The translations under genes were made by a program, and so were the position numbers. A stretch of 33,877 nucleotides of DNA, from assembly GCA_945873015.1 (NCBI GenBank), contig CAMCBY010000003.1:1-33877 (forward strand). Direction: 5' to 3'. This stretch comes from Klebsiella pneumoniae. GTDB lineage: Bacteria > Pseudomonadota > Gammaproteobacteria > Ga0077536. Below the pieces are notes generated by a model, which saw only the letters and a program-made list of their open reading frames with translations, was not told the origin of the DNA and did no database searches. This document shows positions 23,612 through 33,184 of the stretch, piece by piece. Each line of letters starts with the position of its first letter. Position 1 is the first letter of the stretch.

Positions 23612-25773
23612 CGCACCTGCGCCCGCTGCCGCGCGCGATAACTCCGCCAGGCCGGAATCGCGCCGAGCAACATCAGCACCAATACGGTCAGCACTGGCCA
23701 TAACACGGGTGTATTCCACTCGCGCCGCAGCCGTTCGCGCAGGCTCGTATCAACGGTCTTGTATTTGAGCGAATTGCGCGCCATCAAGTTTGGCTTTGAA
23801 TTGCCGTACCAGGCGTGATTGAGCGCATAGGCCATCGGGTGGAAGCCCCACAGCCAGGGCGAGTCACGCCGCACGAGTTCCACCATGCGGTCGATCAGCA
23901 TCTGCCTTTCGGAGCCATTCGGCAGTGCCCGCATACGCACGTACAACTGATCGAATTCCTCATTGTGATAGTTCGAAGCGTTCTCGCCGCCGAACTTGCT
24001 CTTGCCATTCGGTCCGTACAGCAGGAACAGAAAATTCTCCGGATCGGGATAGTCCGCGTTCCACCCCCAACTGAAGATCTGAGCGGTGCCTTCGCGCACC
24101 TTCTCCTGGAAGCGGTTGTAATCAGTGACGCGGATCACGAGTTGAATGCCGAGCTTCTCGAACTGTTTGCGATACCAGTTGAGCTGCGCCTTGCCACTCG
24201 GCCCTCCGCTGATCGCTTCATAATAGAGCGTCAATGGCTGGCCGGTGGCTGGGTCACGACCATCGGCATAACCGGCCTCGCGCAACAGCGCGCGGGCGTC
24301 ATCCAGAGTACGGCGCGCGGCATGTCCTGCACGCCATTCATAGACATAGGGATTGATGCCCTTCTGCCCCGCACGGTAGCCGAAGATCTCAGGCGGGATT
24401 GGGCCGTGCGCGGGCACACCGCGACCATTGGCAAAAATCGAAATCATCTCTTCGAAATCGACTGCGATGGAGATTGCGCGGCGCAGTAGTCGCGCCCGCT
24501 CGGAATCGCCGCCGACCACCGCATCGGCCATATTAAATCCCATATAGGACGTCGCCTGCTCAACGGCGGTCACCAGTTTGACGCCCTTCTCGAGCATGCT
24601 GGGCGTCAGCTCAGCCTCACCTTTCATGCCAAACTGAATCGCCTGGTCGAAGCTGTCGGGCAGTACCGCAGCAACGTCATAGTAGCCCTGCAGAAACTTG
24701 CTCCATTGCGGGATCTCTTCCTTCTCGAGGCTGTAATAAGCCACGTCAATGAATGGCATGGTTTTGCCGGCCATGCGCAACATGCCCGCCACCGCGTCGC
24801 CTGCGGTACCACTCTCAGGGTAAGGCTCGCCACGAAAGTTGGGGTTGCGTTCGAGCACCATACGGCGATTGGGGTTGTTCTCGGTCAGCATGTAGGGGCC
24901 GGTGCCGACCGGATACCAATCAAGCGTGAAGTTGCGTTCTTTCATGCCTGGCTGGGCATAGAAGCTGTCAGCCTCCCACGGCACGGGCGCAAAAAACGAC
25001 ATCGCCAGCCAGTAGCGGAACTGCGGATATTTTTCCGTAATACGAATTTCGAAGGTGTAGCGGTCGATGACCTGTGCGCCTTCGAAATCGTACTTACGCA
25101 GATCGACAAAGCCGTGGTTGCCAGCCTCGGACTTACGCAACTGCTCACCCAGCGCTGACAGCCCCTCGATGTACTTGCCCATCAGACCCGCCACGGGCGA
25201 ATGCAGATGTGGATGCACGAGGCGTTTGATCTCGTAGACGTAATCTTCGGCGGTCAATTCACGCGTGCCGCTGTGGCCGAAATCCGCGAGTGTGCCGTAT
25301 TCGGCAACCTCGGCCCGCGTCAGCGAGTGATAGTAGTAGCTGCCATCGGCGCGTTGTGCGAAGGCGGGATGAGGCTGATAACGAATACCGCGCTTGAGCG
25401 TCACGCGGTACACAGCCTTCGCAACGCTGTCCGCCGGCGCGTCGGCAGGAAGCGCGTCGCCGGCGGCGTCGTAGTAACGCGGCTCGGGCAACGCCGTCGC
25501 GGTCAGTGGAATGAGTTGATAGGGCCGCTTGAGAAAATGATATTGCACGACCGGCTCATAAATCTGACCGGTGAACTGCGCCTCGTTTTCACTGTAAGAC
25601 GAGACCGGGTCGAGATGTTTAGGGCGTTCGGCAAAAGCCCCGTAGAAAATCGCGCGGCCGGCATCAGCGCTGCGATAGGGATCGTTCCACGGCTGCTCGC
25701 CACAGCCTGCGAGACCAGCAACCAGCATGAGCAGACAAAGCATGTGCAGCGCGGCCGGTGGCAGGAATCGCAT
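23605..25773 (-). CDS. yejA: Peptide-binding lipoprotein with C-terminal membrane helix (YejA-like, SBP family 5)
   Basis: A 722-residue family 5 solute-binding protein that captures peptides for the downstream permeases. Residues 1-24 are a lipoprotein signal with lipobox LAGC (Cys24). Family features include PKHLDPVSSYSENEAQF near the mature N terminus, LDWYPVGTGPYMLTENNPNR, and FSWGWNADYPDPENFLFLLYG toward the C terminus. It is longer than typical YejA (about 600). Unusually it ends with a hydrophobic helix (about 690-709) followed by a basic tail, as if anchored in the inner membrane. An upstream extension to 25830 lacks a signal sequence, so the ATG at 25773 is preferred. It is the first gene of the operon and diverges from fabI. 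Confidence 0.88.
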   Translation of the reverse strand: MRFLPPAALHMLCLLMLVAGLAGCGEQPWNDPYRSADAGRAIFYGAFAERPKHLDPVSSYSENEAQFTGQIYEPVVQYHFLKRPYQLIPLTATALPEPRYYDAAGDALPADAPADSVAKAVYRVTLKRGIRYQPHPAFAQRADGSYYYHSLTRAEVAEYGTLADFGHSGTRELTAEDYVYEIKRLVHPHLHSPVAGLMGKYIEGLSALGEQLRKSEAGNHGFVDLRKYDFEGAQVIDRYTFEIRITEKYPQFRYWLAMSFFAPVPWEADSFYAQPGMKERNFTLDWYPVGTGPYMLTENNPNRRMVLERNPNFRGEPYPESGTAGDAVAGMLRMAGKTMPFIDVAYYSLEKEEIPQWSKFLQGYYDVAAVLPDSFDQAIQFGMKGEAELTPSMLEKGVKLVTAVEQATSYMGFNMADAVVGGDSERARLLRRAISIAVDFEEMISIFANGRGVPAHGPIPPEIFGYRAGQKGINPYVYEWRAGHAARRTLDDARALLREAGYADGRDPATGQPLTLYYEAISGGPSGKAQLNWYRKQFEKLGIQLVIRVTDYNRFQEKVREGTAQIFSWGWNADYPDPENFLFLLYGPNGKSKFGGENASNYHNEEFDQLYVRMRALPNGSERQMLIDRMVELVRRDSPWLWGFHPMAYALNHAWYGNSKPNLMARNSLKYKTVDTSLRERLRREWNTPVLWPVLTVLVLMLLGAIPAWRSYRARQRAQVRC

Positions 25774-25801
25774 GTTGACGTGATCTCGAAGGCGCTGCGG
25801 G

Positions 25802-25829
25802 ATTATAAACTCGGTCCGGGCACTGTACA
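25802..25829 (-). promoter_or_regulatory. Candidate promoter of the peptide-transporter operon
   Basis: On the minus strand TGTACA (25824-25829) and a perfect TATAAT (25802-25807) are separated by 16 bases. They point at the yejA-like ATG about 30 bases further on. The site occupies the short gap shared with divergent fabI, whose own promoter must overlap it. Confidence 0.55.
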
Positions 25830-25883
25830 CTTTGCTGGCCCCGCGCGGGGCACAAGATCATCAGCCAGCAAGGTAGTCAGACC

Positions 25884-26666
25884 ATGGGAATTCTGCAAGG
25901 TAAACGCGCCCTTATTGTCGGTGTGGCCAGCAATAAATCGATTGCCTGGGGCGTCGCCAAGGCCATGCATCGGGAAGGCGCCGAACTGGCCTTCACCTAC
26001 CAGAACGATCGCCTCAAGTCGCGCGTCGAGGACTTCGCGGCCGAACTCGGCTCCGAGATCACCTTGCCTTGCGAAGTGCAGAGCGACGAAGAAATTCAGG
26101 CGGTCTTCAATCACCTTGATGATTACTGGGATCATCTCGATATCCTTATCCATTCCGTTGCCTTCGCCCCGCGTGAAGAACTACAGGGCGGTTACCTCGA
26201 CAGTGTGACTCGCGAAGGATTTCGCGTTGCTCACGAAGTCAGCTCCTACAGCTTTGCCGCCCTCGGCAATGCAGCGCGGCCGTTGATGAAAGGCCGTAAC
26301 GGCGCGATGTTGACCTTGAGTTATCTGGGCGCGGTACGCACCATGCCGAGCTATAACGTCATGGGGCTGGCCAAGGCCAGTCTCGAAGCGAACGTGCGTT
26401 ATATGGCCGAAAGCCTGGGACCGGAAGGAATTCGAGTGAATGCGGTGTCAGCGGGGCCGATACGTACGCTCGCAGCGTCGGGCATCAAGGACATGCGCAA
26501 ATTTCTGACCTACGTCGAGAACACCGCGCCCCTGCGGCGTAATGTCACTATCGACGAAGTCGGCAATGCGGCGGCGTTTCTCTGCTCGGATCTCGCCTCG
26601 GCTATCACGGGCGAAATCACCTACGTCGATTGCGGCTACAACATCATGGGCATGGGCGGCATGTAA
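25884..26666 (+). CDS. fabI: Enoyl-[acyl-carrier-protein] reductase I (NADH)
   Basis: FabI performs the last reduction of each fatty-acid elongation cycle. The 260-residue SDR-fold protein is close to E. coli FabI (262) throughout: MGILQGKRALIVGVASNKSI with the divergent nucleotide-binding motif, HREGAELAFTYQND, and the catalytic Tyr157-x6-Lys164 in PSYNVMGLAKAS preceded by LSYLGA. VNAVSAGPIRTLAASGIKD forms the substrate-binding loop. Position 93, equivalent to the E. coli Gly93 triclosan contact, is Ala as in some other natural FabI proteins. It is divergent from the peptide-transporter operon and ends 14 bases from the convergent ppiD. Confidence 0.97.
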   Translation: MGILQGKRALIVGVASNKSIAWGVAKAMHREGAELAFTYQNDRLKSRVEDFAAELGSEITLPCEVQSDEEIQAVFNHLDDYWDHLDILIHSVAFAPREELQGGYLDSVTREGFRVAHEVSSYSFAALGNAARPLMKGRNGAMLTLSYLGAVRTMPSYNVMGLAKASLEANVRYMAESLGPEGIRVNAVSAGPIRTLAASGIKDMRKFLTYVENTAPLRRNVTIDEVGNAAAFLCSDLASAITGEITYVDCGYNIMGMGGM

Positions 26667-26680
26667 AGCCGCCCACCGCC

Positions 26681-28585
26681 TCACAGGTTCTTCGCGATTA
26701 CCTTCACGTCGCTGGTGGCTCGCACCGCCGCGACGAACTCATTCCAGGCCGCGCCCATGCGGCCTTGCACCAACTCACCCTGTATGGTCGCGACATCACC
26801 GCGGGCTATCTCGCTTTCGCCAGGTATCACGACATTGGCAACACGGATGACTGCGTAATCGGTTGTACCGATAGGAATCCCGGTGTACTGGGGCTCATTA
26901 CCCGATACCTCGGCGCTGAAGGCTGCGCGCAGGACGGCGCGATTGATATCGCCGGATTCGCGCGTTGCGCCCTCCTCCTGTTCCCAACCAAAGCCGCGGC
27001 CCTTGACCAGCTCGGTCACGGTCTCGCCTTTGCGCAGTCGCTCGATGAATTCCTTGCCCAGCGCCTCGGTCAGTTCGCGCCGCTGTTCGTTGCGCACCGC
27101 CTCTTCAACCTGGGTCTTGACCACGGCAAGTTCAGGAATCGCCGACGGCATATGTTCAATAACACGCACGGCAATCACCCGACTGTCCGGCAGTTCTATC
27201 GGCTCGCTGTTCATGCCTTCGCTCAGCACTTCAGCGGTAAAGATCGCACCGGCAGCCTTTTCAGAAAATTTCATGGCGAGCTCTTCTTTGCCCAGCACTG
27301 CAGTTTTCTGAGTTGTGAGACCGAGCGTTTCGGCCGCGACACTAAGGCTGTCCGAATGCTCGTAGACGAGGTTTGAGAACTGCTCTGCCTGCTCATAGAA
27401 CGCTTTTTGCGCTTCAGCATTTCGATATGCGACTTCGACTTCAGCCTTGACCTTGTCAAAGGGTTGCAGGCCGCCAGCCTTGATCTCTTTGAGCTTGACG
27501 ATGTGCCAGCCAAATTTCGTGCGCACCGGCTCACTGATGTCGCCGACTTTGAGCTGGAAAGCAGCCTCTTCGAATTCGGGCGCCATCGCGCCGCGCGCAA
27601 AAAAGCCGGTTGCCCCCCCTTCGGCCTTGGAGCCGACGTCGTCGGACAGTTCTTTGGCCAGCTTCTCGAAGTCTTCGCCTTCTCGCGCACGTCGCAAAGC
27701 ATCCTTGATCTTTGCTTCCGCTGCGCTCGACGCTGCTGGATCGGCGTCCTGCGCCAACTGCACCAGAATGTGGTTGGCGCTGCGTTCCTCGGTCAGAGTA
27801 AATGCGGCCGGATTGGCATCGTAGTACTGGTGCAACTTCTCGTCGTTGATGGTGACTTTGCCGGCCAACGCAGCTGCCGAAATTTCAAGATACTCGACGC
27901 TGGCTTTCTCGGCCGTGCGGTAATCTTCTTTGTGTTGTTCGTAATAGGCGCTGGACTGCGCATCACTGACAGTGACCTGCTTTTCGACTTCAGCAGCAGG
28001 AATCACCGCATAGCCGATGTCTCGCTTCTGCTTGCGCAGCGCCGCAATCTTCTGCGCCTCTTCACGCGTGACGAACTCAGATGCGGCAACGCCGTTACGA
28101 AGCTGCGATTTAGCCATGTCGGCGCGCAGTTGCTGCTCGAAACCCTGTTGCGAAAAGCCCAGCGCACTGACCCGTTGCTCATAAAGCGGTCGGGAGAAGC
28201 CCTTTTCGTCCTGGAAGGCGGGAATCTGCAGCAATTGCTGCGCAAGCTGCTGATTGGTGACACGCACGCGCGCGTCGTCAACCAGGCGCGACAGCACGCG
28301 GTCATTGATGAGCTCATCAAGCGCTTTGGTTTTGACTTCCGGTTTGTCCCAATCGGCGGGGTTGAAGCCCTCTCCGAGCATGGACTCGGCCTGGCGACGG
28401 AAGCGCTGCAACGCTTTCTGGAATTCTTCTATCGGTATTTCGTCGCCGTCGACTTTAGCGACGATGACGCGCTTGGCGGCGTTGATATAACTTTCAACGC
28501 CCCACAGGATAAAGGTCAGTGAAATCAGACCGACGATGACAGCGACGATGACGCCCTGGGTTCGATCACGAATCGTTTGCAGCAT
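26681..28585 (-). CDS. ppiD: Periplasmic folding chaperone PpiD (SurA/parvulin type)
   Basis: PpiD is an inner-membrane-anchored chaperone that meets proteins leaving the SecYEG translocon. The 634-residue protein (E. coli 623) has a short cytoplasmic start, one membrane helix (about 12-34), a SurA-N-like helical domain (about 35-225), one parvulin domain (about 266-370, with ANHILVQL, GGATGFFARGAMAPEFEEAAF and FGWHIVKLKEI) and a C-terminal chaperone region to 634. AGGG lies 7 bases before the ATG. It sits in the conserved place after hupB, with two tRNA genes and a strong terminator between, so it should have its own promoter. Confidence 0.95.
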   Translation of the reverse strand: MLQTIRDRTQGVIVAVIVGLISLTFILWGVESYINAAKRVIVAKVDGDEIPIEEFQKALQRFRRQAESMLGEGFNPADWDKPEVKTKALDELINDRVLSRLVDDARVRVTNQQLAQQLLQIPAFQDEKGFSRPLYEQRVSALGFSQQGFEQQLRADMAKSQLRNGVAASEFVTREEAQKIAALRKQKRDIGYAVIPAAEVEKQVTVSDAQSSAYYEQHKEDYRTAEKASVEYLEISAAALAGKVTINDEKLHQYYDANPAAFTLTEERSANHILVQLAQDADPAASSAAEAKIKDALRRAREGEDFEKLAKELSDDVGSKAEGGATGFFARGAMAPEFEEAAFQLKVGDISEPVRTKFGWHIVKLKEIKAGGLQPFDKVKAEVEVAYRNAEAQKAFYEQAEQFSNLVYEHSDSLSVAAETLGLTTQKTAVLGKEELAMKFSEKAAGAIFTAEVLSEGMNSEPIELPDSRVIAVRVIEHMPSAIPELAVVKTQVEEAVRNEQRRELTEALGKEFIERLRKGETVTELVKGRGFGWEQEEGATRESGDINRAVLRAAFSAEVSGNEPQYTGIPIGTTDYAVIRVANVVIPGESEIARGDVATIQGELVQGRMGAAWNEFVAAVRATSDVKVIAKNL

Positions 28586-28629
28586 GCAGGGACCCTCTGC
28601 TCAGGAACGAAGAGGAAACTCGGGGCTTG

Positions 28630-28661
28630 AAAAAAAGCGGGCGCACCATCTGGTGCGCCCG
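28630..28661 (-). terminator. Intrinsic terminator of the hupB-tRNA transcript
   Basis: On the minus strand a perfect 11-bp GC-rich stem (arms 28651-28661 and 28638-28648) is followed by seven T residues (28636-28630). It lies just past the tRNA-Asp 3' end and before ppiD, so it ends the tRNA transcript. Confidence 0.9.
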
Positions 28662-28681
28662 GCTTTGTATTCCATCGAATT

Positions 28682-28758
28682 TGGCGGAGTGGACGGGACT
28701 CGAACCCGCGACCCCCGGCGTGACAGGCCGGTATTCTAACCAACTGAACTACCACTCC
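28682..28758 (-). tRNA. tRNA-Asp (GTC)
   Basis: A 77-base tRNA with acceptor stem GGAGTGG/CCACTCC, D-arm TAGTTCAGTTGGTTAGAA, anticodon loop CTGTCAC (anticodon GTC), T-loop GGTTCGAGTCC and an encoded 3' CCA. It is the second tRNA after tRNA-Val, 12 bases apart, and precedes a strong terminator. Confidence 0.97.
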
Positions 28759-28770
28759 GATGGCTAACTC

Positions 28771-28846
28771 TGGTGGGTGCTGAGGGGATCGAACCCACGA
28801 CCTTCGCCTTGTAAGGGCGACGCTCTCCCAGCTGAGCTAAGCACCC
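28771..28846 (-). tRNA. tRNA-Val (TAC)
   Basis: A 76-base tRNA with acceptor stem GGGTGCT/AGCACCC, D-arm TAGCTCAGCTGGGAGAGC, anticodon loop CTTACAA (anticodon TAC), T-loop GGTTCGATCCC and an encoded 3' CCA. It begins 25 bases after the hupB stop with no terminator between, so it is probably processed from a hupB-tRNA transcript. Confidence 0.97.
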
Positions 28847-28871
28847 AGATCGTCGTGCTCTGGGAAGGGCG

Positions 28872-29144
28872 CTAGTTTACTGCATCCTTCAGCGCTTTGC
28901 CAGGTTTGAAACCAGGAACTTTCGATGCCTTGATCTCAATTGCAGCACCCGTTTGCGGATTACGACCTGCTCGTGCCGCGCGACTGCGCACTACGAATGT
29001 ACCGAAACCCACCAGGCTGACTTGTTCATCTTTCTTCAGCGCCGCACAGATGTTGTCGAAGACCGCATCCACGGCGCGCGTTGCAGAAGCTTTGGTAATG
29101 TCTGCGGCAAGCGCGACGGCGTCGATCAGTTCTGCTTTATTCAT
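28872..29144 (-). CDS. hupB: DNA-binding protein HU-beta
   Basis: HU is a dimeric nucleoid protein that bends DNA. The 90-residue protein has the normal length and every landmark: MNKAELIDAVA at the N terminus, VSLVGFGTFVVRSRAARAGRNPQTG forming the core and DNA-binding arm (with the intercalating Pro of RNPQTG), and IKASKVPGFKPGKALKDAVN at the end. It lies between lon and two tRNA genes, the usual gammaproteobacterial place. A strong sigma-70 promoter lies about 110 bases upstream. Confidence 0.97.
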   Translation of the reverse strand: MNKAELIDAVALAADITKASATRAVDAVFDNICAALKKDEQVSLVGFGTFVVRSRAARAGRNPQTGAAIEIKASKVPGFKPGKALKDAVN

Positions 29145-29253
29145 GGAGCTTATCCCCTTAGTCCCAGCGCGGTGAAAATATCAGCTGCGGCGAGTGGGCT
29201 GCGCGCTGATGATTATTGTGGATGGCGTTCGCGTGCCTTGCGAGTGCGCGGCC

Positions 29254-29282
29254 GTTATACCAATCACCCCCAAGAGCGTCAA
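29254..29282 (-). promoter_or_regulatory. Sigma-70 promoter of hupB
   Basis: On the minus strand TTGACG (29277-29282) and TATAAC (29254-29259) are separated by exactly 17 bases, each matching five of six consensus positions. The leader to the hupB ATG is about 100 bases. It abuts the lon 3' hairpin (29284-29311), so lon and hupB transcription units meet here. Confidence 0.75.
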
Positions 29283-29283
29283 G

Positions 29284-29311
29284 CAAGCCGGATCCGAATG
29301 GACCCGGCTTG
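29284..29311 (-). terminator. Candidate lon terminator hairpin
   Basis: A perfect 8-bp stem (CAAGCCGG/CCGGCTTG) with a short inner TCC/GGA stem lies 12 bases after the lon stop. On the minus strand it is followed by GCTTGACGCTCTT, which is only weakly T-rich and is also the hupB -35 region. Confidence 0.5.
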
Positions 29312-29322
29312 TGACAAGAGCC

Positions 29323-31731
29323 TCAGTGTCGTCTGAGGACGTCGCCGTCCTCATCGCTGGCGGGCTTTTCTTTCGCAGGCGTTGTGCTGGATGCCTCTGC
29401 AACCGGCAGTGGCTCCGGCATACGCAGCAATGCGATTTCAAACACCTCGTCTATCCAACGCACGGGTTTGATCTCAAGCTGCTGAGCTATATTCGCCGGA
29501 ATTTCCGCCAGCTCGCGTTCATTCTCTTTCGGGATCACGACTTGTTTGATACCGCCGCGCAATGCAGCGAGCAGCTTCTCCTTCAAGCCACCGATAGGCA
29601 GCACTTCACCGCGCAAAGTAATTTCACCGGTCATGGCGACACTTGCCTTGACCGGTATACCCGTTAATGCCGAGACCATCGCGGTGCACATGCCGACGCC
29701 GGCGCTTGGGCCATCCTTGGGCGTAGCACCTTCCGGCACGTGGAAGTGCACATCGTTGGTCGCATAGAAATCCGGCACGATGCCGAGCGAGCGGGCACGA
29801 CTGCGTACCACCGTCATGGCAGCCTTAATCGATTCCTGCATCACATCACCGAGTCTACCGGTGTAGATTTCCTTACCCTTACCTGGCACCACTACCGCTT
29901 CAATGGTCAGCAGATCACCCCCGGTTTCGGTCCACGCGAGGCCCGTGACCTGGCCGACACGATCCTCCTCTTCGGCGAGACCGTAGCGGAATCTCTTCAC
30001 GCCGAGGTATTTGTCCAGAATCTTCGGTGTGACCGATACCGACTTGGTCGAAGGTTTTTGCAGAATCCCCTTGACCACCTTACGGCAAATAGTCGCCATC
30101 TCGCGCTCGAGATTACGCACACCAGCTTCACGGGTGTAGAAACGAATCACATCACGCAGCGCAGCCTCCGAGACTTTTACTTCATCGGCTTTAAGGCCTG
30201 CGTTCTCAATCTGCTTGGGCAGCAGATACTTCTGCGCGATGCTGACCTTCTCGTCTTCGGTGTAGCCGGAAATCCGGATGACTTCCATACGGTCCAGCAA
30301 CGGTGCCGGGATGTTGAGGCTATTGGCAGTGGTAACGAACATCACTTCCGACAAGTCGTAATCGACTTCGAGGTAATGATCGTTGAAGGAATTGTTCTGT
30401 TCCGGGTCCAACACTTCAAGCAGTGCCGACGCCGGGTCACCGCGGAAGTCCATCGCCATCTTGTCAACTTCGTCGAGCAGGAACAGCGGATTTCGCGTAC
30501 CGACCTTCGCCATGTTCTGCAGAATCTTGCCCGGCAGCGAGCCGACGTAAGTTCGACGATGCCCTCGAATTTCGGCCTCATCTCGTACGCCACCAAGAGA
30601 CATGCGCACGAATTTGCGATTGGTGGCGCGTGCAATCGAGCGACCGAGGGAGGTCTTACCGACGCCAGGCGGACCAACCAGGCACAAGATCGGGCCTTTC
30701 ATCTTGTTCACGCGCTGCTGCACGGCAAGATGCTCGAGGATGCGCTCTTTGACCTTCTCCAAGCCGTAGTGATCCGATTCGAGTACTTCTTCGGCGCGGT
30801 TCAAATCACGGCTGGTCTTGGAGCGCTTTTTCCATGGCACCGAGACAATCCAGTCGATGTAGTTACGCACCACAGTCGCTTCGGCGGACATCGGCGACAT
30901 CATGCGCAGCTTCTTCAGTTCAGCCTCGGCCTTTTCCCGGGCTTCCTTGGCCATACCAGCGCGCGAGATTTTCTTCGCCAGTTCTTCGAATTCATTAACG
31001 CCGTCTTCACTCTGGCCGAGCTCATTCTGAATGGCCTTCATCTGCTCATTCAGGTAGTACTCGCGCTGGCTCTTCTCCATCTGCTTCTTGACGCGGCCGC
31101 GCAAGCGCTTTTCAACTTGCAGCAGATCGATTTCTGATTCCATGAGGTGAATGAGATGTTCCAGCCGCTCGCGCAGCGGAATAATCTCGAGAACTTCCTG
31201 CTTGTCCTGAATCTTGATCGCCATGTGAGCAGCGATGGTGTCGGCCAGACGCGACGGGTCGTCGATGCTCGACAAGGACGATATGATTTCCGGTGGGACC
31301 TTCTTGTTGAGCTTCACATATTGCTCAAACTGAGTCATGAGTGAGCGACTCAGCACTTCCGCTTCGCGACCACTGACCTGTTCAACCTCTATCATTTCGC
31401 AGTTGGCGGCATAGAGATCGTCAGTTTCGACAAAATCAACAATGCGCGCACGCTGCACACCCTCGACCAGGACCTTGATGGTGCCGTCGGGCAGCTTGAG
31501 CAGTTGCAGAATATTGGACACCGTGCCTACCGCATGGATATCGGCCGGTTGAGGGTTGTCGTCGCCTGCGCTCTTCTGCGCGACCAGCAGAATCTGCTTG
31601 CCATCTTCCATGGCACGCTCCAAGGCTCGAATCGACTTTTCCCGGCCGACGAACAAAGGAATGACCATGTGCGGATAAACGACGACATCACGCAGCGGTA
31701 ATACTGCGAGCACATTATTGGTATCGGTCAT
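29323..31731 (-). CDS. lon: ATP-dependent protease Lon
   Basis: Lon degrades misfolded and regulatory proteins in the cytoplasm as a homohexamer. The 802-residue protein (E. coli 784) has the N-terminal substrate domain (about 1-300, starting with LPLRDVVVYPHMVIPLFVGR), an AAA+ module (Walker A GPPGVGKT, Walker B FLLDEVDKM) and a C-terminal protease domain with the Ser676 nucleophile in PKDGPSAGVGM and the dyad Lys in GGLKEKLLAA. The last 35 residues are a low-complexity tail rich in Glu, Ser and Pro. AGGAG lies 9 bases before the ATG, and just upstream of that is an 8-bp hairpin (31757-31776). I see no convincing sigma-32 promoter in the clpX-lon gap. Confidence 0.97.
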   Translation of the reverse strand: MTDTNNVLAVLPLRDVVVYPHMVIPLFVGREKSIRALERAMEDGKQILLVAQKSAGDDNPQPADIHAVGTVSNILQLLKLPDGTIKVLVEGVQRARIVDFVETDDLYAANCEMIEVEQVSGREAEVLSRSLMTQFEQYVKLNKKVPPEIISSLSSIDDPSRLADTIAAHMAIKIQDKQEVLEIIPLRERLEHLIHLMESEIDLLQVEKRLRGRVKKQMEKSQREYYLNEQMKAIQNELGQSEDGVNEFEELAKKISRAGMAKEAREKAEAELKKLRMMSPMSAEATVVRNYIDWIVSVPWKKRSKTSRDLNRAEEVLESDHYGLEKVKERILEHLAVQQRVNKMKGPILCLVGPPGVGKTSLGRSIARATNRKFVRMSLGGVRDEAEIRGHRRTYVGSLPGKILQNMAKVGTRNPLFLLDEVDKMAMDFRGDPASALLEVLDPEQNNSFNDHYLEVDYDLSEVMFVTTANSLNIPAPLLDRMEVIRISGYTEDEKVSIAQKYLLPKQIENAGLKADEVKVSEAALRDVIRFYTREAGVRNLEREMATICRKVVKGILQKPSTKSVSVTPKILDKYLGVKRFRYGLAEEEDRVGQVTGLAWTETGGDLLTIEAVVVPGKGKEIYTGRLGDVMQESIKAAMTVVRSRARSLGIVPDFYATNDVHFHVPEGATPKDGPSAGVGMCTAMVSALTGIPVKASVAMTGEITLRGEVLPIGGLKEKLLAALRGGIKQVVIPKENERELAEIPANIAQQLEIKPVRWIDEVFEIALLRMPEPLPVAEASSTTPAKEKPASDEDGDVLRRH

Positions 31732-31756
31732 GATGAAGAGCTCCTGCGAATACCTC

Positions 31757-31776
31757 CCGCTGCGAGTCCGCAGCGG
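31757..31776 (-). other. Hairpin in the lon leader
   Basis: A perfect 8-bp stem (CCGCTGCG/CGCAGCGG) with a 4-base loop lies about a dozen bases before the lon ribosome binding site. It might affect translation or mRNA stability; there is no direct evidence for a function. Confidence 0.35.
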
Positions 31777-31854
31777 ATAGGCACTGAATGTAAGGGAGCC
31801 GGGAGCGGTAACGCCCCGTGCAGATAAGTCAGGTGAGAGTCGCAGAGTGCCCGA

Positions 31855-31874
31855 CGGGCGCGGGAGCGCGCCCG
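31855..31874 (-). terminator. GC-rich hairpin after clpX
   Basis: A perfect 8-bp stem (CGGGCGCG/CGCGCCCG) with a 4-base loop lies about 25 bases after the clpX stop on the minus strand. No T-run follows, so it may only attenuate read-through into lon. Confidence 0.4.
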
Positions 31875-31899
31875 GGAGGCTAAGGCGGCGGAAAGGGAA

Positions 31900-33177
<1,278 letters not shown>

Positions 33178-33184
33178 TCAGGTA

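Noticed and set aside
29740..31137. 465-codon plus-strand open frame opposite lon
   Set aside because: It mirrors the lon coding strand in a GC-rich genome and shows no protein family signature.
31732..31899. Heat-shock (sigma-32) promoter for lon
   Set aside because: I looked for CTTGAAA and CCCCAT-like boxes with 13-15 base spacing in the clpX-lon gap and found no convincing pair.
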